NCBI RefSeq assembly: GCF_035917275.1
Contig: NZ_CP108508.1
Coordinates: forward strand, 3,038,001 to 3,102,000
Direction of reading: 5' to 3'
DNA length: 64,000 nucleotides
DNA from: Streptomyces sp. NBC_01237
GTDB taxonomy: Bacteria > Actinomycetota > Actinomycetes > Streptomycetales > Streptomycetaceae
Of the stretch, positions 26,275 to 34,427 are shown piece by piece. Every line of letters begins with the position of its first letter. Within the stretch, counting starts at the first letter, position 1. A program made the position numbers and the translations under genes. The notes beneath the pieces are model-generated. The model had not been told where the DNA came from. It was given only the letters and a program-made list of their open reading frames with translations, and did no database searches.

Positions 26275-27723
26275 ATGCGTTCGCACCTGCTCAACCACAT
26301 GACTGCGGAGCACTACCGGCGCACCGTCACCGCAGGAGTGGAACAGGTCGCGGCCGGACTCACCGCCGCCGAACGCCCCTTCAGCGGGGTCGGCGTCGAT
26401 GAACTCTCCCCCGTCGTCGGCGCGATCGACCTGGACCGGCCGCTGGGCGATGTCTCGGCCGCCCTGGACGAGCTGAGCGAGGTCTACCTCCGTGACTCCG
26501 TCCACTTCCACCACCCGCGCTATCTGGGCCATCTCCACTGCCCCGTGGTGATCCCCGCCGTGCTGGGCGAAGCCGTGCTCTCGGCCGTCAACTCCTCGCT
26601 GGACAGCTGGGACCGGAGCGCCGGCGGCACGCTCATCGAGCGCCGGCTGATCGACTGGACCGCCGAACGCATCGGACTGGGCCCGGCCGCCGACGGCATC
26701 TTCACCAGCGGCGGTACGCAGTCCACCCTCCAGGCGCTGCTGCTCGCCCGCGAAGAAGTGGCGTCCCGGCCCGAGCACTTCGCCCGGCTGCGCATCCTCA
26801 CCTCCGAGTGCGGCCACATCGGGGTGCGCAAGGCCGCCAGGATCCTGGGCCTGGGACCCGACTCGGTCATCTCCCTGCCCGTCGACCGCGACAGGCGCAT
26901 GCAGACCGTGGCCCTGGCCCGCGCGCTGGAGCGGTGCGCCGCCGAGGGCACCGTCCCGATGGCCGTCGTCGCCACCGCGGGCACCGCGGACTTCGGCTCC
27001 ATCGACCCGCTGCCGGAGATCGCCGCGCTCTGCGAACAGTTCTCCGTCCGGATGCACGTCGATGCCGCCTACGGCTGCGGGCTGCTGGCCTCCCGCGAGC
27101 GCCGCGGGCTGCTCGAAGGCATCGAGCGCGCCGACTCGGTCACCGTGGACTACCACAAGTCCTTCTTCCAGCCGGTGAGTTCCTCCGCCGTACTGGTCCG
27201 CGACCGGGCGGCGCTGCGCCATGTCACGTACCACGCGGAGTATCCGGACCCACGGCGGATGACCGGGGAGCGCAGCCCCGACCAGGCGGACAAGTCCCTC
27301 CAGACGACCCGCAGATTCGATGCGCTGAAGCTGTGGATGACCCTGCGCGTCATGGGCGCGGACGGCATCGGCGAACTGTTCGACGAGGTCTGCGACCGCG
27401 CCGCCGAGGGCTGGCGGCTGCTGGCCGCCGACCCGCGCTTCGAGGTGGTCGTCCGGCCGCGGCTCTCCACCCTGGTGTTCCGCTTCATCCCGTCCGGCGT
27501 CACCTCGCCCGCCGAGATCGACCGCGCCAACCTCTACGCCCGCAAGGCGCTCTTCGCCTCCGGCGAGGCGGTCGTCGCCGGTACGAAGGTCGGCGCGCGC
27601 CAGTACCTGAAGTTCACCCTGCTCAACCCGGAGACGACCGTACGGGACATCGCCGCGGTGCTCGATCTGATCTCCGGCCACGCGGAGAAGTACCTGGGAG
27701 AGTCCCTTGTCCGCGCTTCCTGA
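26275..27723 (+). CDS. desA: DesA: pyridoxal-phosphate lysine decarboxylase (first step of desferrioxamine synthesis)
   Basis: 482 residues, full length for DesA. It would convert L-lysine to cadaverine. Group II PLP decarboxylase features are SAVNSSLDSWDRSAGGTLIER, FTSGGTQSTLQALL, HVDAAYGCGLL (PLP-binding Asp) and TVDYHKSFFQPVSSSA with the PLP-Lys (K295). Against S. coelicolor DesA as I remember it, two conserved active-site-region segments have drifted: the SE-x-SHFSVRK segment is SECGHIGVRK, and AT-G-GTTDFGSIDP is ATAGTADFGSIDP. The His is kept. The gene follows a perfect iron box, but its pathway partners desB and desD are lost, so it may now be idle or make cadaverine only. Confidence 0.9.
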   Translation: MRSHLLNHMTAEHYRRTVTAGVEQVAAGLTAAERPFSGVGVDELSPVVGAIDLDRPLGDVSAALDELSEVYLRDSVHFHHPRYLGHLHCPVVIPAVLGEAVLSAVNSSLDSWDRSAGGTLIERRLIDWTAERIGLGPAADGIFTSGGTQSTLQALLLAREEVASRPEHFARLRILTSECGHIGVRKAARILGLGPDSVISLPVDRDRRMQTVALARALERCAAEGTVPMAVVATAGTADFGSIDPLPEIAALCEQFSVRMHVDAAYGCGLLASRERRGLLEGIERADSVTVDYHKSFFQPVSSSAVLVRDRAALRHVTYHAEYPDPRRMTGERSPDQADKSLQTTRRFDALKLWMTLRVMGADGIGELFDEVCDRAAEGWRLLAADPRFEVVVRPRLSTLVFRFIPSGVTSPAEIDRANLYARKALFASGEAVVAGTKVGARQYLKFTLLNPETTVRDIAAVLDLISGHAEKYLGESLVRAS

Positions 27724-28360
27724 GCCCCATGGCCTCCTCGGGGCCGACGGTCCGCCCCGGCCGCGCGTGCGCCCCGGCCGGGCGGTCCCGCGCCTTCCGG
27801 GAGTCCGCCGCACGAGCCGGGCCCTCGGCACGTTCACCCTCCGGCCCCTGGACCCCTTCGACGACGCCGAGCTGGTGCACGGCTGGGCCGCCCGCCCCGG
27901 GACGGACCTCGGGCCGGTGAGCGGCGCCCGGCTCCAGGACGTCGAACGGAAGTGCATGGCGATCGCCGCCCACCGGAACCACGACGCCTTCATCGGGCTG
28001 TACGACGGTGAGCCCGCCTTCCTGATGGAGCGCTACGACCCCGCCGAGACCGAACTGAAGGGGCTGTACGAGGCGGAGCCCGGTGACGTCGGGATGCGTC
28101 TCCTCCTCGCGCCCGCCGTCGCCCCGCCGCAGGGCTTCGGCTCCGCCGCGATCACCACCGTGATGGAGGCGCTGTTCGCCGACCCGTCGGTACGCCGGGT
28201 GCTCGTCGGACCCGACGGTCGTGCGGACGCCGTGCACGCGCTGCACAGGGCGGTGGGTTTCGAGGTGATCCGGGAGAGCGCCGGGCCGGAGAAGGGCGCC
28301 CTGCTCGGCGCCTGCACGCGGGAGCGGTTCCAGGCCATCACCGCCGGAGGGCCCCGGTGA
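27707..28360 (+). CDS. desC: DesC-like acyltransferase with an apparent DesB start-region remnant at its N-terminus
   Basis: 217 residues from a TTG (27707) behind GGGAGA, overlapping the end of desA by 17 bp. Residues ~43–205 are a DesC/IucB-type GNAT: LGTFTLRPLDPFDDAELVHGW, AFIGLYDGEPAFLMERYDP, EPGDVGMRLLLAP, then VRRVLVGPDGRADAVHALHRAVGFE. DesC acylates N-hydroxycadaverine. The HPK-x-x-FW segment expected after the first helix is replaced by RPGTDLGPVSG. The ~40 leading residues are not part of DesC; EPHGLLGADGPP resembles the flavin-binding start of lysine N-hydroxylases (PHDL-x-GIG-x-GP). Together with the position directly behind desA, this suggests desB was deleted and its first codons fused to desC. 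Probably impaired. Confidence 0.75.
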   Translation: MSALPEPHGLLGADGPPRPRVRPGRAVPRLPGVRRTSRALGTFTLRPLDPFDDAELVHGWAARPGTDLGPVSGARLQDVERKCMAIAAHRNHDAFIGLYDGEPAFLMERYDPAETELKGLYEAEPGDVGMRLLLAPAVAPPQGFGSAAITTVMEALFADPSVRRVLVGPDGRADAVHALHRAVGFEVIRESAGPEKGALLGACTRERFQAITAGGPR

Positions 28361-28733
28361 TGATCACCCTCCGCACCGACGGCGTCGCCCTCCTCCGCCC
28401 GGAGCGCCGGATCACCGGACCGCCGCAAACAGACTGCTCGTCCGCAAAGCCCTCGCGGAATTCGGCCACGACCGGCTTCCCCCGCTGAAGGCACAGGACT
28501 TCTTCACGGATCCGTGTTCGACGCCCGGCCGTACGGCGAACGCCCTCCCGGTGCACCGGGAGGCGGTCTCCTCCGCCCTGGCCAGAACCCCGTACCGTCC
28601 GGCCGAGGAACCGGCCACCTCCCGACGGACCCCTCACCGCCGGATTCCGTGCCGGTCCGGCGGACCCCGCGGCGGGTCCGCGGTGGCGGTGCTCCGGCCG
28701 ACCGGCACACCGAAGAACCCGATCGCCGCGTGG
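28360..28733 (+). pseudogene. desD: desD remnant (NIS siderophore synthetase, IucA/IucC family), frameshifted and internally deleted
   Basis: An ATG overlaps the desC stop (GTGATG), the normal coupling for desD. The first frame reads DGVALLRPERR, like the DesD start AVAHLSPERW. The reading then shifts frame, and from 28422 ANRLLVRKALAEFGHDRL matches DesD's ANRLLVRKALAEFTHERL almost exactly. After a missing block, AQDFFTD and ALPVHREAVSSAL recall LDFFIELRD and ILPVYLEEISSTL. Most of the enzyme is absent, and GTPKNPIAA (28704–28730) equals the DesD C-terminal GTLKNPIAG. Only ~0.37 kb of an expected ~1.8 kb remains and the native stop is lost, so no macrocyclising synthetase can be made. Confidence 0.85.
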
Positions 28734-28750
28734 CGACGGGCCCATGAACG

Positions 28751-28786
28751 GGTGAGCGCCCGGAGACGGTCCTCCGGGCGCTCACC
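28751..28786. terminator. Strong bidirectional terminator between the des remnant and the hexosaminidase gene
   Basis: GGTGAGCGCCCGGAG (28751–28765) pairs perfectly with CTCCGGGCGCTCACC (28772–28786), a 15-bp stem with a 6-base loop, followed by TTCTCGT. It serves both the des genes and the convergent hexosaminidase gene and is intact despite the decay of desD. Confidence 0.9.
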
Positions 28787-28812
28787 TTCTCGTACGTACG
28801 GGTGTCAGCCCG

Positions 28813-30432
28813 TCACTGTCCGGCCCACGGCACCTGCGGCGACCGGTAGAAGTCGATGCCGAGCGCGGTCAGCCGCGGTCCCTGGGCGGCCAGCCGCACC
28901 TTGTACGTCTCCCAGTCGTGCGTCGCCGCCGGAGACCAGCCGAGCTCCGCCACCCCCGGCAGCCGGGGGAAGGCCATCTGCTCGATCTCCGCGCTGTCGG
29001 TCAGCGTCTCCGTCCAGAGCGGTGCCTCGACGCCGAGGACGGAGCCCTCCGGCGCACCTTCCAGGTAGGTCGCCGGGTTCCAGTCGTAGGACCGCTGGAC
29101 CTCGACGAGCCCGGCCCAGGACAGCCCCAGCTTCGTGTCCTTGGTGTACTTCATGTCGAGGTAGGACCGGTCGGCCGGGGACAGGATCAGCTTCGTGCCG
29201 TTCTTCGCGGCGTCCACCACCTGCTGCCGCTCGGCGGCGCCCGTCCGGTCGTAGCCCCAGTACTGCGCCACGGCCCCTTCGACCGGCTTCGCCCCGGTCA
29301 GCTGGTGCCAGCCCATCACGGTCTTGCCGTACTTCCCGACGACCGCCTGCGCCTTCTCCATGAACGCCACGAAGTCCTCGTGGCTGGTGGAGTGCGCCTC
29401 GTCGCCCCCGATGTGGAGGTACTTCCCGGGGGTGAGCGCGGCCAGTTCGCGGACGACGTCGTCCACGAAGTCGTACGTCACGTCCTTCGGGACGCACAGC
29501 GAGCTGAAGCCGACGGTGGTGCCGGTGTAGAGGGGCGGCGCGATGCCGTCGCAGTTCAGCTCGGCGTAGGAGGCGAGTGCCGCGTTGGTGTGGCCGGGCA
29601 GGTCGATCTCCGGGACGACCTCCAGATAGCGGGAGGCTGCGTACCGGACGATCTCCTGGTAGTCGCTCTTGGTGTAGTACCCGCCGGGCCCGCCGCCGAC
29701 CTCGGTGGAGCCCCCGTACGTGGCCAGCCGGGGCCAGGAGTCGATGGCGATGCGCCAGCCCTGGTCGTCGGAGAGGTGCAGATGCAGCTTGTTCAGCTTG
29801 TAGAGGGCGAGTTGGTCGATGTACCGCTTCACCTCGGCGACCGAGAAGAAGTGCCGCGAGACATCGAGCATCGCGCTCCGGTAGGCGTAGCGCGGTGAGT
29901 CGGTGACGGTGCCGCCCGCGATCTGCCAGGGCCCTTCCTGCGGGCTGTTCCGCTCCACCCGGTCGGGGAGCAGCTGACGCAGCGTCTGGACGCCGTGGAA
30001 GAGCCCGGCGGGCTCGCGGGCGGTGATGGTGACGGCGCCCTTGGCGGACCGCAGCCGGTAGCCCTCCGCGCCGAGACCGGGGTCGTCGTCGCCGAGCTCC
30101 AGGCGGATGCCGTCGCGGCCGTCGCGGTCGGTGACCGGCAGCGCATAGCCGGTGGAGGGGCGCAGGAGGCCCGCCAGATACGCGCCGATCTCCCGGACCT
30201 CGCGGGTGCCGTCGGCGACCCGGATCCTGGTCGACGGGGTGATGGCGTACGGGGACCCGCCCGGTGCCACCTCGGCGGGGACGGGCACGAGCTGCCCGAG
30301 CGGCCGGGGCGTCTCCGCCCGCGCCGGGGCGCCGCCGCCGGGGGCGGAGGCGGCTCCGATGCCCGCGAAGCCGGCCGCCACGACGAGCAGCAGCGAGCCG
30401 AACAGACGGGGAAGCGTTCTGTGCTGTGTCAC
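28813..30432 (-). CDS. Secreted beta-N-acetylhexosaminidase (GH20)
   Basis: 539 residues. A GTG start behind GAAAGGGA gives a signal peptide (LFGSLLLVVAAGFAGIGAA, cleavage near GAASA/PGGG). The N-terminal domain (~50–160) is followed by a GH20 barrel: RYAYRSAMLDVSRHFFS, KLNKLHLHLSDDQGWRI, VVPEIDLPGHTNAAL and LHIGGDEAHS with the catalytic Asp344-Glu345 pair, then VMGWHQL. It releases terminal GlcNAc from chitooligosaccharides or muropeptides outside the cell. A DasR-like site lies 87 bp upstream. In S. coelicolor a hexosaminidase also lies directly behind the des genes. Confidence 0.93.
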   Translation of the reverse strand: MTQHRTLPRLFGSLLLVVAAGFAGIGAASAPGGGAPARAETPRPLGQLVPVPAEVAPGGSPYAITPSTRIRVADGTREVREIGAYLAGLLRPSTGYALPVTDRDGRDGIRLELGDDDPGLGAEGYRLRSAKGAVTITAREPAGLFHGVQTLRQLLPDRVERNSPQEGPWQIAGGTVTDSPRYAYRSAMLDVSRHFFSVAEVKRYIDQLALYKLNKLHLHLSDDQGWRIAIDSWPRLATYGGSTEVGGGPGGYYTKSDYQEIVRYAASRYLEVVPEIDLPGHTNAALASYAELNCDGIAPPLYTGTTVGFSSLCVPKDVTYDFVDDVVRELAALTPGKYLHIGGDEAHSTSHEDFVAFMEKAQAVVGKYGKTVMGWHQLTGAKPVEGAVAQYWGYDRTGAAERQQVVDAAKNGTKLILSPADRSYLDMKYTKDTKLGLSWAGLVEVQRSYDWNPATYLEGAPEGSVLGVEAPLWTETLTDSAEIEQMAFPRLPGVAELGWSPAATHDWETYKVRLAAQGPRLTALGIDFYRSPQVPWAGQ

Positions 30433-30518
30433 AAGCCGGTCCCTTTCGATGGGGTCACCTGCGGTTCTCCTGTGCGACCGAACGGTTACCATCCGTATCG
30501 CGCAAGTCATGCACCCGT

Positions 30519-30534
30519 CAATGACTGGACCACT
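30519..30534. promoter_or_regulatory. DasR-like site upstream of the hexosaminidase gene
   Basis: Read on the minus strand, AGTGGTCCAGTCATTG has one perfect half (AGTGGTC) and a weak second half of the DasR-responsive element. It also resembles the TGGTCCAGACCT repeats of Streptomyces chitinase promoters as I recall them. It lies in the 133-bp divergent gap between the hexosaminidase and the DUF4429 gene. GlcNAc-responsive control is inference. Confidence 0.45.
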
Positions 30535-30565
30535 TCCGGCACGGTCGGCTGGCAGAATCACCGGC

Positions 30566-31444
30566 ATGGCGGAAATCATCCAGCGCGACGGAACGTGGAC
30601 CTTCGACGGCGAAACGGTACGGATCGTGCCGGGCGGCAAGGCGCATCCGGTACGGCAGGACCTGGGCGAACTCGCGGTCCCCGTACAGGCGCTGGCGGGC
30701 ATCTCGTTCGAACCGGACCGCAAGGGCGGCCGGCTCCGGCTGCGGCTGCGCGGCGGGGCGTGCCCGGTGCTGCTCGCCGCCGACGGCCGGCTCAAGGACG
30801 GCGCGGACCCCTATGTCCTCACGGTGGAGAAGGACCGCACGGGCGTCGCCGAGTACTTCGTCGACGAGGTGCGCAACACCCTGCTGATCGAGCAGGTGCC
30901 CGACGGCCCGGTGGACCGCTTCCTGCTGCCGGGACCGGCCCTCCCGGTCTCCGGCGGCGGCGGGGACGGCACGGCCTCGTTCGACGGCGAGACCGTCCGG
31001 CTCACCTGGAACTGGAAGGCCGAGGAGTCGAAGACCGCCGGCGGCACGGTCTCCTTCCCGGTGTCGTCCGTCACGGGGGTGCGCTGGCTGCCCGCCATGG
31101 GTCTGGAGAACGGGCATCTGCGCTTCGAGCTGGGGCGCGGCGCGGTCGCGGCGCCGCCGAAGTTCGACCCGCACTCGCTGGATCTGTGGGGCCTGTCGAA
31201 GAAGGAGTACACGGCCGTCCTGGTCGCGGCGGCGGTGCTGATGCGGCTGCCCGGAGCGCGGAAGGCCCTGGAGAAGACCGGGGCGGCCGACGCGGCACCG
31301 CGGGCCGTCGCCCCCGCCGCCGCGGCCGACGATCACGACGCACTCCTGCGCAGGCTGCGGGAGCTCGGCGAGCTGCATCAGGCCGGAGTGCTCACCGACG
31401 AGGAGTTCAGCACGGCAAAACAGGCCGTCCTGAAGCGCCTCTGA
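30566..31444 (+). CDS. DUF4429 domain protein with C-terminal SHOCT motif
   Basis: 292 residues. Two DUF4429-type beta domains: TWTFDGETVRIVPGG to VDEVRNTLLI, then ASFDGETVRLTWNWKAEESK to GHLRFEL. The C-terminal RRLRELGELHQAGVLTDEEFSTAKQAVL is a SHOCT (short C-terminal) oligomerisation motif. Cytosolic; role unknown, although the two beta domains resemble PH-like folds. The ATG at 30566 is chosen; the upstream extension of the frame covers the divergent promoter. Divergent from the hexosaminidase gene. Confidence 0.85.
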   Translation: MAEIIQRDGTWTFDGETVRIVPGGKAHPVRQDLGELAVPVQALAGISFEPDRKGGRLRLRLRGGACPVLLAADGRLKDGADPYVLTVEKDRTGVAEYFVDEVRNTLLIEQVPDGPVDRFLLPGPALPVSGGGGDGTASFDGETVRLTWNWKAEESKTAGGTVSFPVSSVTGVRWLPAMGLENGHLRFELGRGAVAAPPKFDPHSLDLWGLSKKEYTAVLVAAAVLMRLPGARKALEKTGAADAAPRAVAPAAAADDHDALLRRLRELGELHQAGVLTDEEFSTAKQAVLKRL

Positions 31445-31531
31445 CCCGATCGGCGGCCTCCACCGATGACCCCCTGCCCGATATCGGGCAGATTTCTTGC
31501 ATAACACCTCGACGCCGCGCAATATCGACGA

Positions 31532-31807
31532 GTGCTTGAACGCCGCTCGTCGCACGACGACCTCATCGACCACCTCGTACGCTCCAGCGCGCTCCAGCGC
31601 GGCGAAGCGGCCCGGGTGATCCTCGACGTGCTCGCGTACTTCGACGAGACGACGGACGACTTCGTCCGGCGCCGCCACCGGGAACTGCAGTCCGGCGGCC
31701 TGGTCAACACGGAGATCTTCGAACGCATCGCGGCCGAGCTGCCGCACCGCGCGGTGGCGCCGCCGGAGCTCTCGCTCCGCCAGCTGCGCCGCATCGTCTA
31801 CGGCTGA
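31532..31807 (+). CDS. Small conserved actinobacterial protein of unknown function
   Basis: 91 residues, hydrophilic and mostly helical (LIDHLVRSSALQRGEAARVILDVLAYFDET, then FERIAAELPHRAVAPPELSLRQLRRIVYG). A GTG start at 31532 is the first in the frame. I recognise the sequence as a conserved companion located just before glmS in Streptomyces, but I know no function. The stop is 43 bp before glmS, so co-transcription is possible. The upstream sequence around 31480 (CCCGATATCGGGCAGA) contains the palindrome CCCGATATCGGG, a possible regulatory site. Confidence 0.75.
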   Translation: MLERRSSHDDLIDHLVRSSALQRGEAARVILDVLAYFDETTDDFVRRRHRELQSGGLVNTEIFERIAAELPHRAVAPPELSLRQLRRIVYG

Positions 31808-31850
31808 GCACGGTCCGATCTTTGTACGTCGTTGGAGGGGCAGAGACTCT

Positions 31851-33680
31851 ATGTGCGGAATCGTCGGTTATATCGGAAAGCGTGATGTCGCCCCGCTGCT
31901 GCTGGAGGGCCTGCAGCGGCTGGAGTACCGGGGCTACGACTCCGCGGGCATCGTCATCACGGGCAAGGCGGCGGCCGGCCGGCCGGGCACCCTGAAGACG
32001 GTCAAGGCCAAGGGCCGGGTCCGCGAGCTGGAGGCCCGCGTTCCCAAGCGGTTCACCGGGACCACCGGGATCGCCCACACCCGCTGGGCCACCCACGGCG
32101 CCCCGAGCGACGAGAACGCCCACCCCCACCTGGACGCCGACAGCAAGGTCGCCCTCGTCCACAACGGCATCATCGACAACGCCTCCGAGCTCCGTGCGAA
32201 GCTCGTCGCCGACGGTGTCGCCTTCCTCTCGGAGACCGACACCGAGGTGCTGGTCCACCTGATCGCCCGGTCGCAGGCCAGCACCCTGGAGGAGAAGGTC
32301 CGCGAGGCGCTGAAGTCCGTCGAGGGCACGTACGGCATCGCCGTGCTGCACGCCGACTTCAACGACCGCATCGTCGTCGCCCGCAACGGCTCCCCGGTCG
32401 TCCTCGGCATCGGCGAGAAGGAGATGTTCGTCGCCTCCGACGTCGCCGCGCTGGTCGCCCACACCCGCCAGATCGTCACCCTGGACGACGGCGAGATGGC
32501 CACCCTCAAGGCCGACGACTTCCGTACGTACACCACCGAGGGCTCGACCACGACGGCCACGCCCACCACGGTGGAGTGGGAGGCCGAGTCGTACGACATG
32601 GGCGGCCACGACACGTACATGCACAAGGAGATCTCCGAGCAGGCCGACGCCGTCGACCGGGTGCTGCGCGGCCGGATCGACGACCGGTTCTCCACCGTGC
32701 ACCTGGGCGGTCTCAACCTGGACGCCCGCGAGGCGCGGGGCGTGCGCCGGATCAAGATCCTCGGCTGCGGCACCTCGTACCACGCGGGCCTGATCGGCGC
32801 CGGCCTCATCGAGGAGCTGGCCCGCATCCCCGCGGACGCCGAGCCCGCCTCCGAGTTCCGCTACCGCAACCCGGTCGTGGACCCCGACACCCTGTACGTC
32901 GCGGTCTCCCAGTCCGGCGAGACGTACGACGTGCTGGCCGCCGTCCAGGAGCTCAAGCGCAAGGGCGCACGCGTCCTGGGCGTGGTGAACGTCGTGGGCT
33001 CCGCGATCGCCCGCGAGGCCGACGGCGGCATGTACGTCCACGCGGGCCCCGAGGTCTGTGTCGTCTCCACCAAGTGCTTCACCAACACCGTCGTCGCGTT
33101 CGCGCTGCTCGCCCTGCACCTGGGCCGCATCCGCGACCTGTCGGTCTCCGACGGCAGGCGGATCATCGAGGGCCTGCGCAAGCTGCCCGAGCAGATCGGC
33201 GAGATCCTCGAAGCGGAGGACGACATCAAGAAGCTCGCCGAGGAGTACGCCGGTGCGCGGTCGATGATGTTCATCGGCCGGGTACGGGGATACCCCGTCG
33301 CGCTGGAGGCCTCCCTGAAGCTCAAGGAGATCTCGTACATCCACGCCGAGGCGTACCCCGCCTCGGAGCTCAAGCACGGCCCCCTGGCGCTCATCGAGCC
33401 GGAGCTCCCCACCGTCGCGATCGTCCCGGACGACGACCTGCTGGAGAAGAACCGCGCGGCGCTGGAGGAGATCAAGGCCCGCAGCGGACGCATCCTCGCC
33501 GTCGCCCACCGCGAGCAGGAGAAGGCCGACCACACCATCGTCGTACCGAAGAACGAGAACGAGCTGGACCCGATCCTGATGGGCATCCCGCTCCAGCTCT
33601 TCGCGTACCACACGGCGCTGGCCATGGGCCGCGACATCGACAAGCCGCGCAACCTGGCGAAGTCGGTCACGGTCGAGTAG
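31851..33680 (+). CDS. glmS: Glutamine–fructose-6-phosphate aminotransferase (isomerising), GlmS
   Basis: 609 residues. The Met is followed by the catalytic Cys (MCGIVGYIG), giving the N-terminal-nucleophile glutaminase half (RLEYRGYDSAG, HTRWATHGAPSDENAHPH, GTYGIAVLHADF). The two SIS sugar-isomerase domains follow: GCGTSYHAG, SQSGETYDV, SAIAREADGG, STKCFTNTV, GRVRGYPVALEASLKLKEISYIHAEAY, ending PRNLAKSVTVE. It makes glucosamine-6-phosphate for peptidoglycan and GlcNAc polymers. SD GGAGGGG upstream. Beside the GH20 hexosaminidase this looks like the glmS paralogue (glmS2) of streptomycetes; the essential copy would lie elsewhere. Confidence 0.95.
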   Translation: MCGIVGYIGKRDVAPLLLEGLQRLEYRGYDSAGIVITGKAAAGRPGTLKTVKAKGRVRELEARVPKRFTGTTGIAHTRWATHGAPSDENAHPHLDADSKVALVHNGIIDNASELRAKLVADGVAFLSETDTEVLVHLIARSQASTLEEKVREALKSVEGTYGIAVLHADFNDRIVVARNGSPVVLGIGEKEMFVASDVAALVAHTRQIVTLDDGEMATLKADDFRTYTTEGSTTTATPTTVEWEAESYDMGGHDTYMHKEISEQADAVDRVLRGRIDDRFSTVHLGGLNLDAREARGVRRIKILGCGTSYHAGLIGAGLIEELARIPADAEPASEFRYRNPVVDPDTLYVAVSQSGETYDVLAAVQELKRKGARVLGVVNVVGSAIAREADGGMYVHAGPEVCVVSTKCFTNTVVAFALLALHLGRIRDLSVSDGRRIIEGLRKLPEQIGEILEAEDDIKKLAEEYAGARSMMFIGRVRGYPVALEASLKLKEISYIHAEAYPASELKHGPLALIEPELPTVAIVPDDDLLEKNRAALEEIKARSGRILAVAHREQEKADHTIVVPKNENELDPILMGIPLQLFAYHTALAMGRDIDKPRNLAKSVTVE

Positions 33681-33701
33681 GCAATTCCGCAGGCATGGCC
33701 C

Positions 33702-33748
33702 CCGGAGCCGTCCCGCCCCCTGCCACGGGGTGCGGGGCGGCTCCCGGC
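33702..33748 (+). terminator. Terminator-like hairpin after glmS
   Basis: GGAGCCG (33704–33710) pairs with CGGCTCC (33738–33744). The arms extend inward through CCCGC and GCGGG, with an imperfect GC-rich stem. There is no U-tract. It lies 22 bp past the glmS stop. The remainder of the gap to 33905 shows no gene. Confidence 0.55.
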
Positions 33749-33905
33749 ATTCACGCTCCGGGCGCACGCTTCGGGCGCGACGCGTCACACGCGGCGGTGA
33801 ACTCGGTTGCCCGCCCCGCCCCCTGACGCCCCGTCCGGCCTCCGCACCATCCCGGCCCCGCCCGCCCAGTCCGGTGCCCGAACCCGCCACCGGAGAGTTC
33901 GGGGG

Positions 33906-34427
33906 TCAGGGGATGACGATCACCGGGCGCTGTGCGCGACGGGCCAGCCGCCCCGCCACCGAGCCGAAGATCCGGCCGACGATGCCGTGCGTGGAGCCGA
34001 CGACGATGGCGTCCGCCGAATACTCACGGCCGACCTCCTCCAGCTCATGGCAGATGTCGCCGCCGCGCTCGACCAGTACCCAGGGCACCTCGGAGAGATA
34101 GTCCGCGCAGGCCAGTTCGAGTCCGAGGACCTCGGTCCGGTGATCGGGGACATCGACGAAGACGGGGGGTTCGCAGCCCGCCCAGACGGTGGTCGGCAGC
34201 CGGTTGGCGACATGGACGATGATCAGACCGGAGCCGGATCTACAGGCCATGCCGACGGCATACGCGAGGGCGCGTTCACTGGATGTGGAGCCGTCGAAAC
34301 CGACCACCACACCGTGCCGGAACGCGGGATCGCAGGAATGACGTGTTTCTTCGACCGTCTGCGGTTCCGACCGGGGGTCGGCTACCTGCTTGCGGTCTGC
34401 GGGTTCAGGGATTTCGTGACCGGCCAT
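33906..34427 (-). CDS. Universal stress protein (UspA family)
   Basis: A single-domain Usp of 173 residues with an extra ~38-residue N-terminal tail. The conserved core: VVVGFDGSTSSERALAYAVGMA at the first strand, LIIVHVANRLP, and the C-terminal ATP-binding loop VVGSTHGIVGRIFGSVAGRLARRAQRPVIVIP (G-2x-G-9x-G-S type). Convergent with glmS, divergent from the small membrane protein. Confidence 0.88.
   Translation of the reverse strand: MAGHEIPEPADRKQVADPRSEPQTVEETRHSCDPAFRHGVVVGFDGSTSSERALAYAVGMACRSGSGLIIVHVANRLPTTVWAGCEPPVFVDVPDHRTEVLGLELACADYLSEVPWVLVERGGDICHELEEVGREYSADAIVVGSTHGIVGRIFGSVAGRLARRAQRPVIVIP

Noticed and set aside
28551..29363. A 270-codon plus-strand frame running from the desD remnant through the hexosaminidase gene
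   Set aside because: It starts within desD debris and then reads antisense to the GH20 gene; it crosses a strong terminator.
31704..33890. A 728-codon minus-strand frame opposite glmS
   Set aside because: Shadow frame; glmS on the plus strand is unambiguous.
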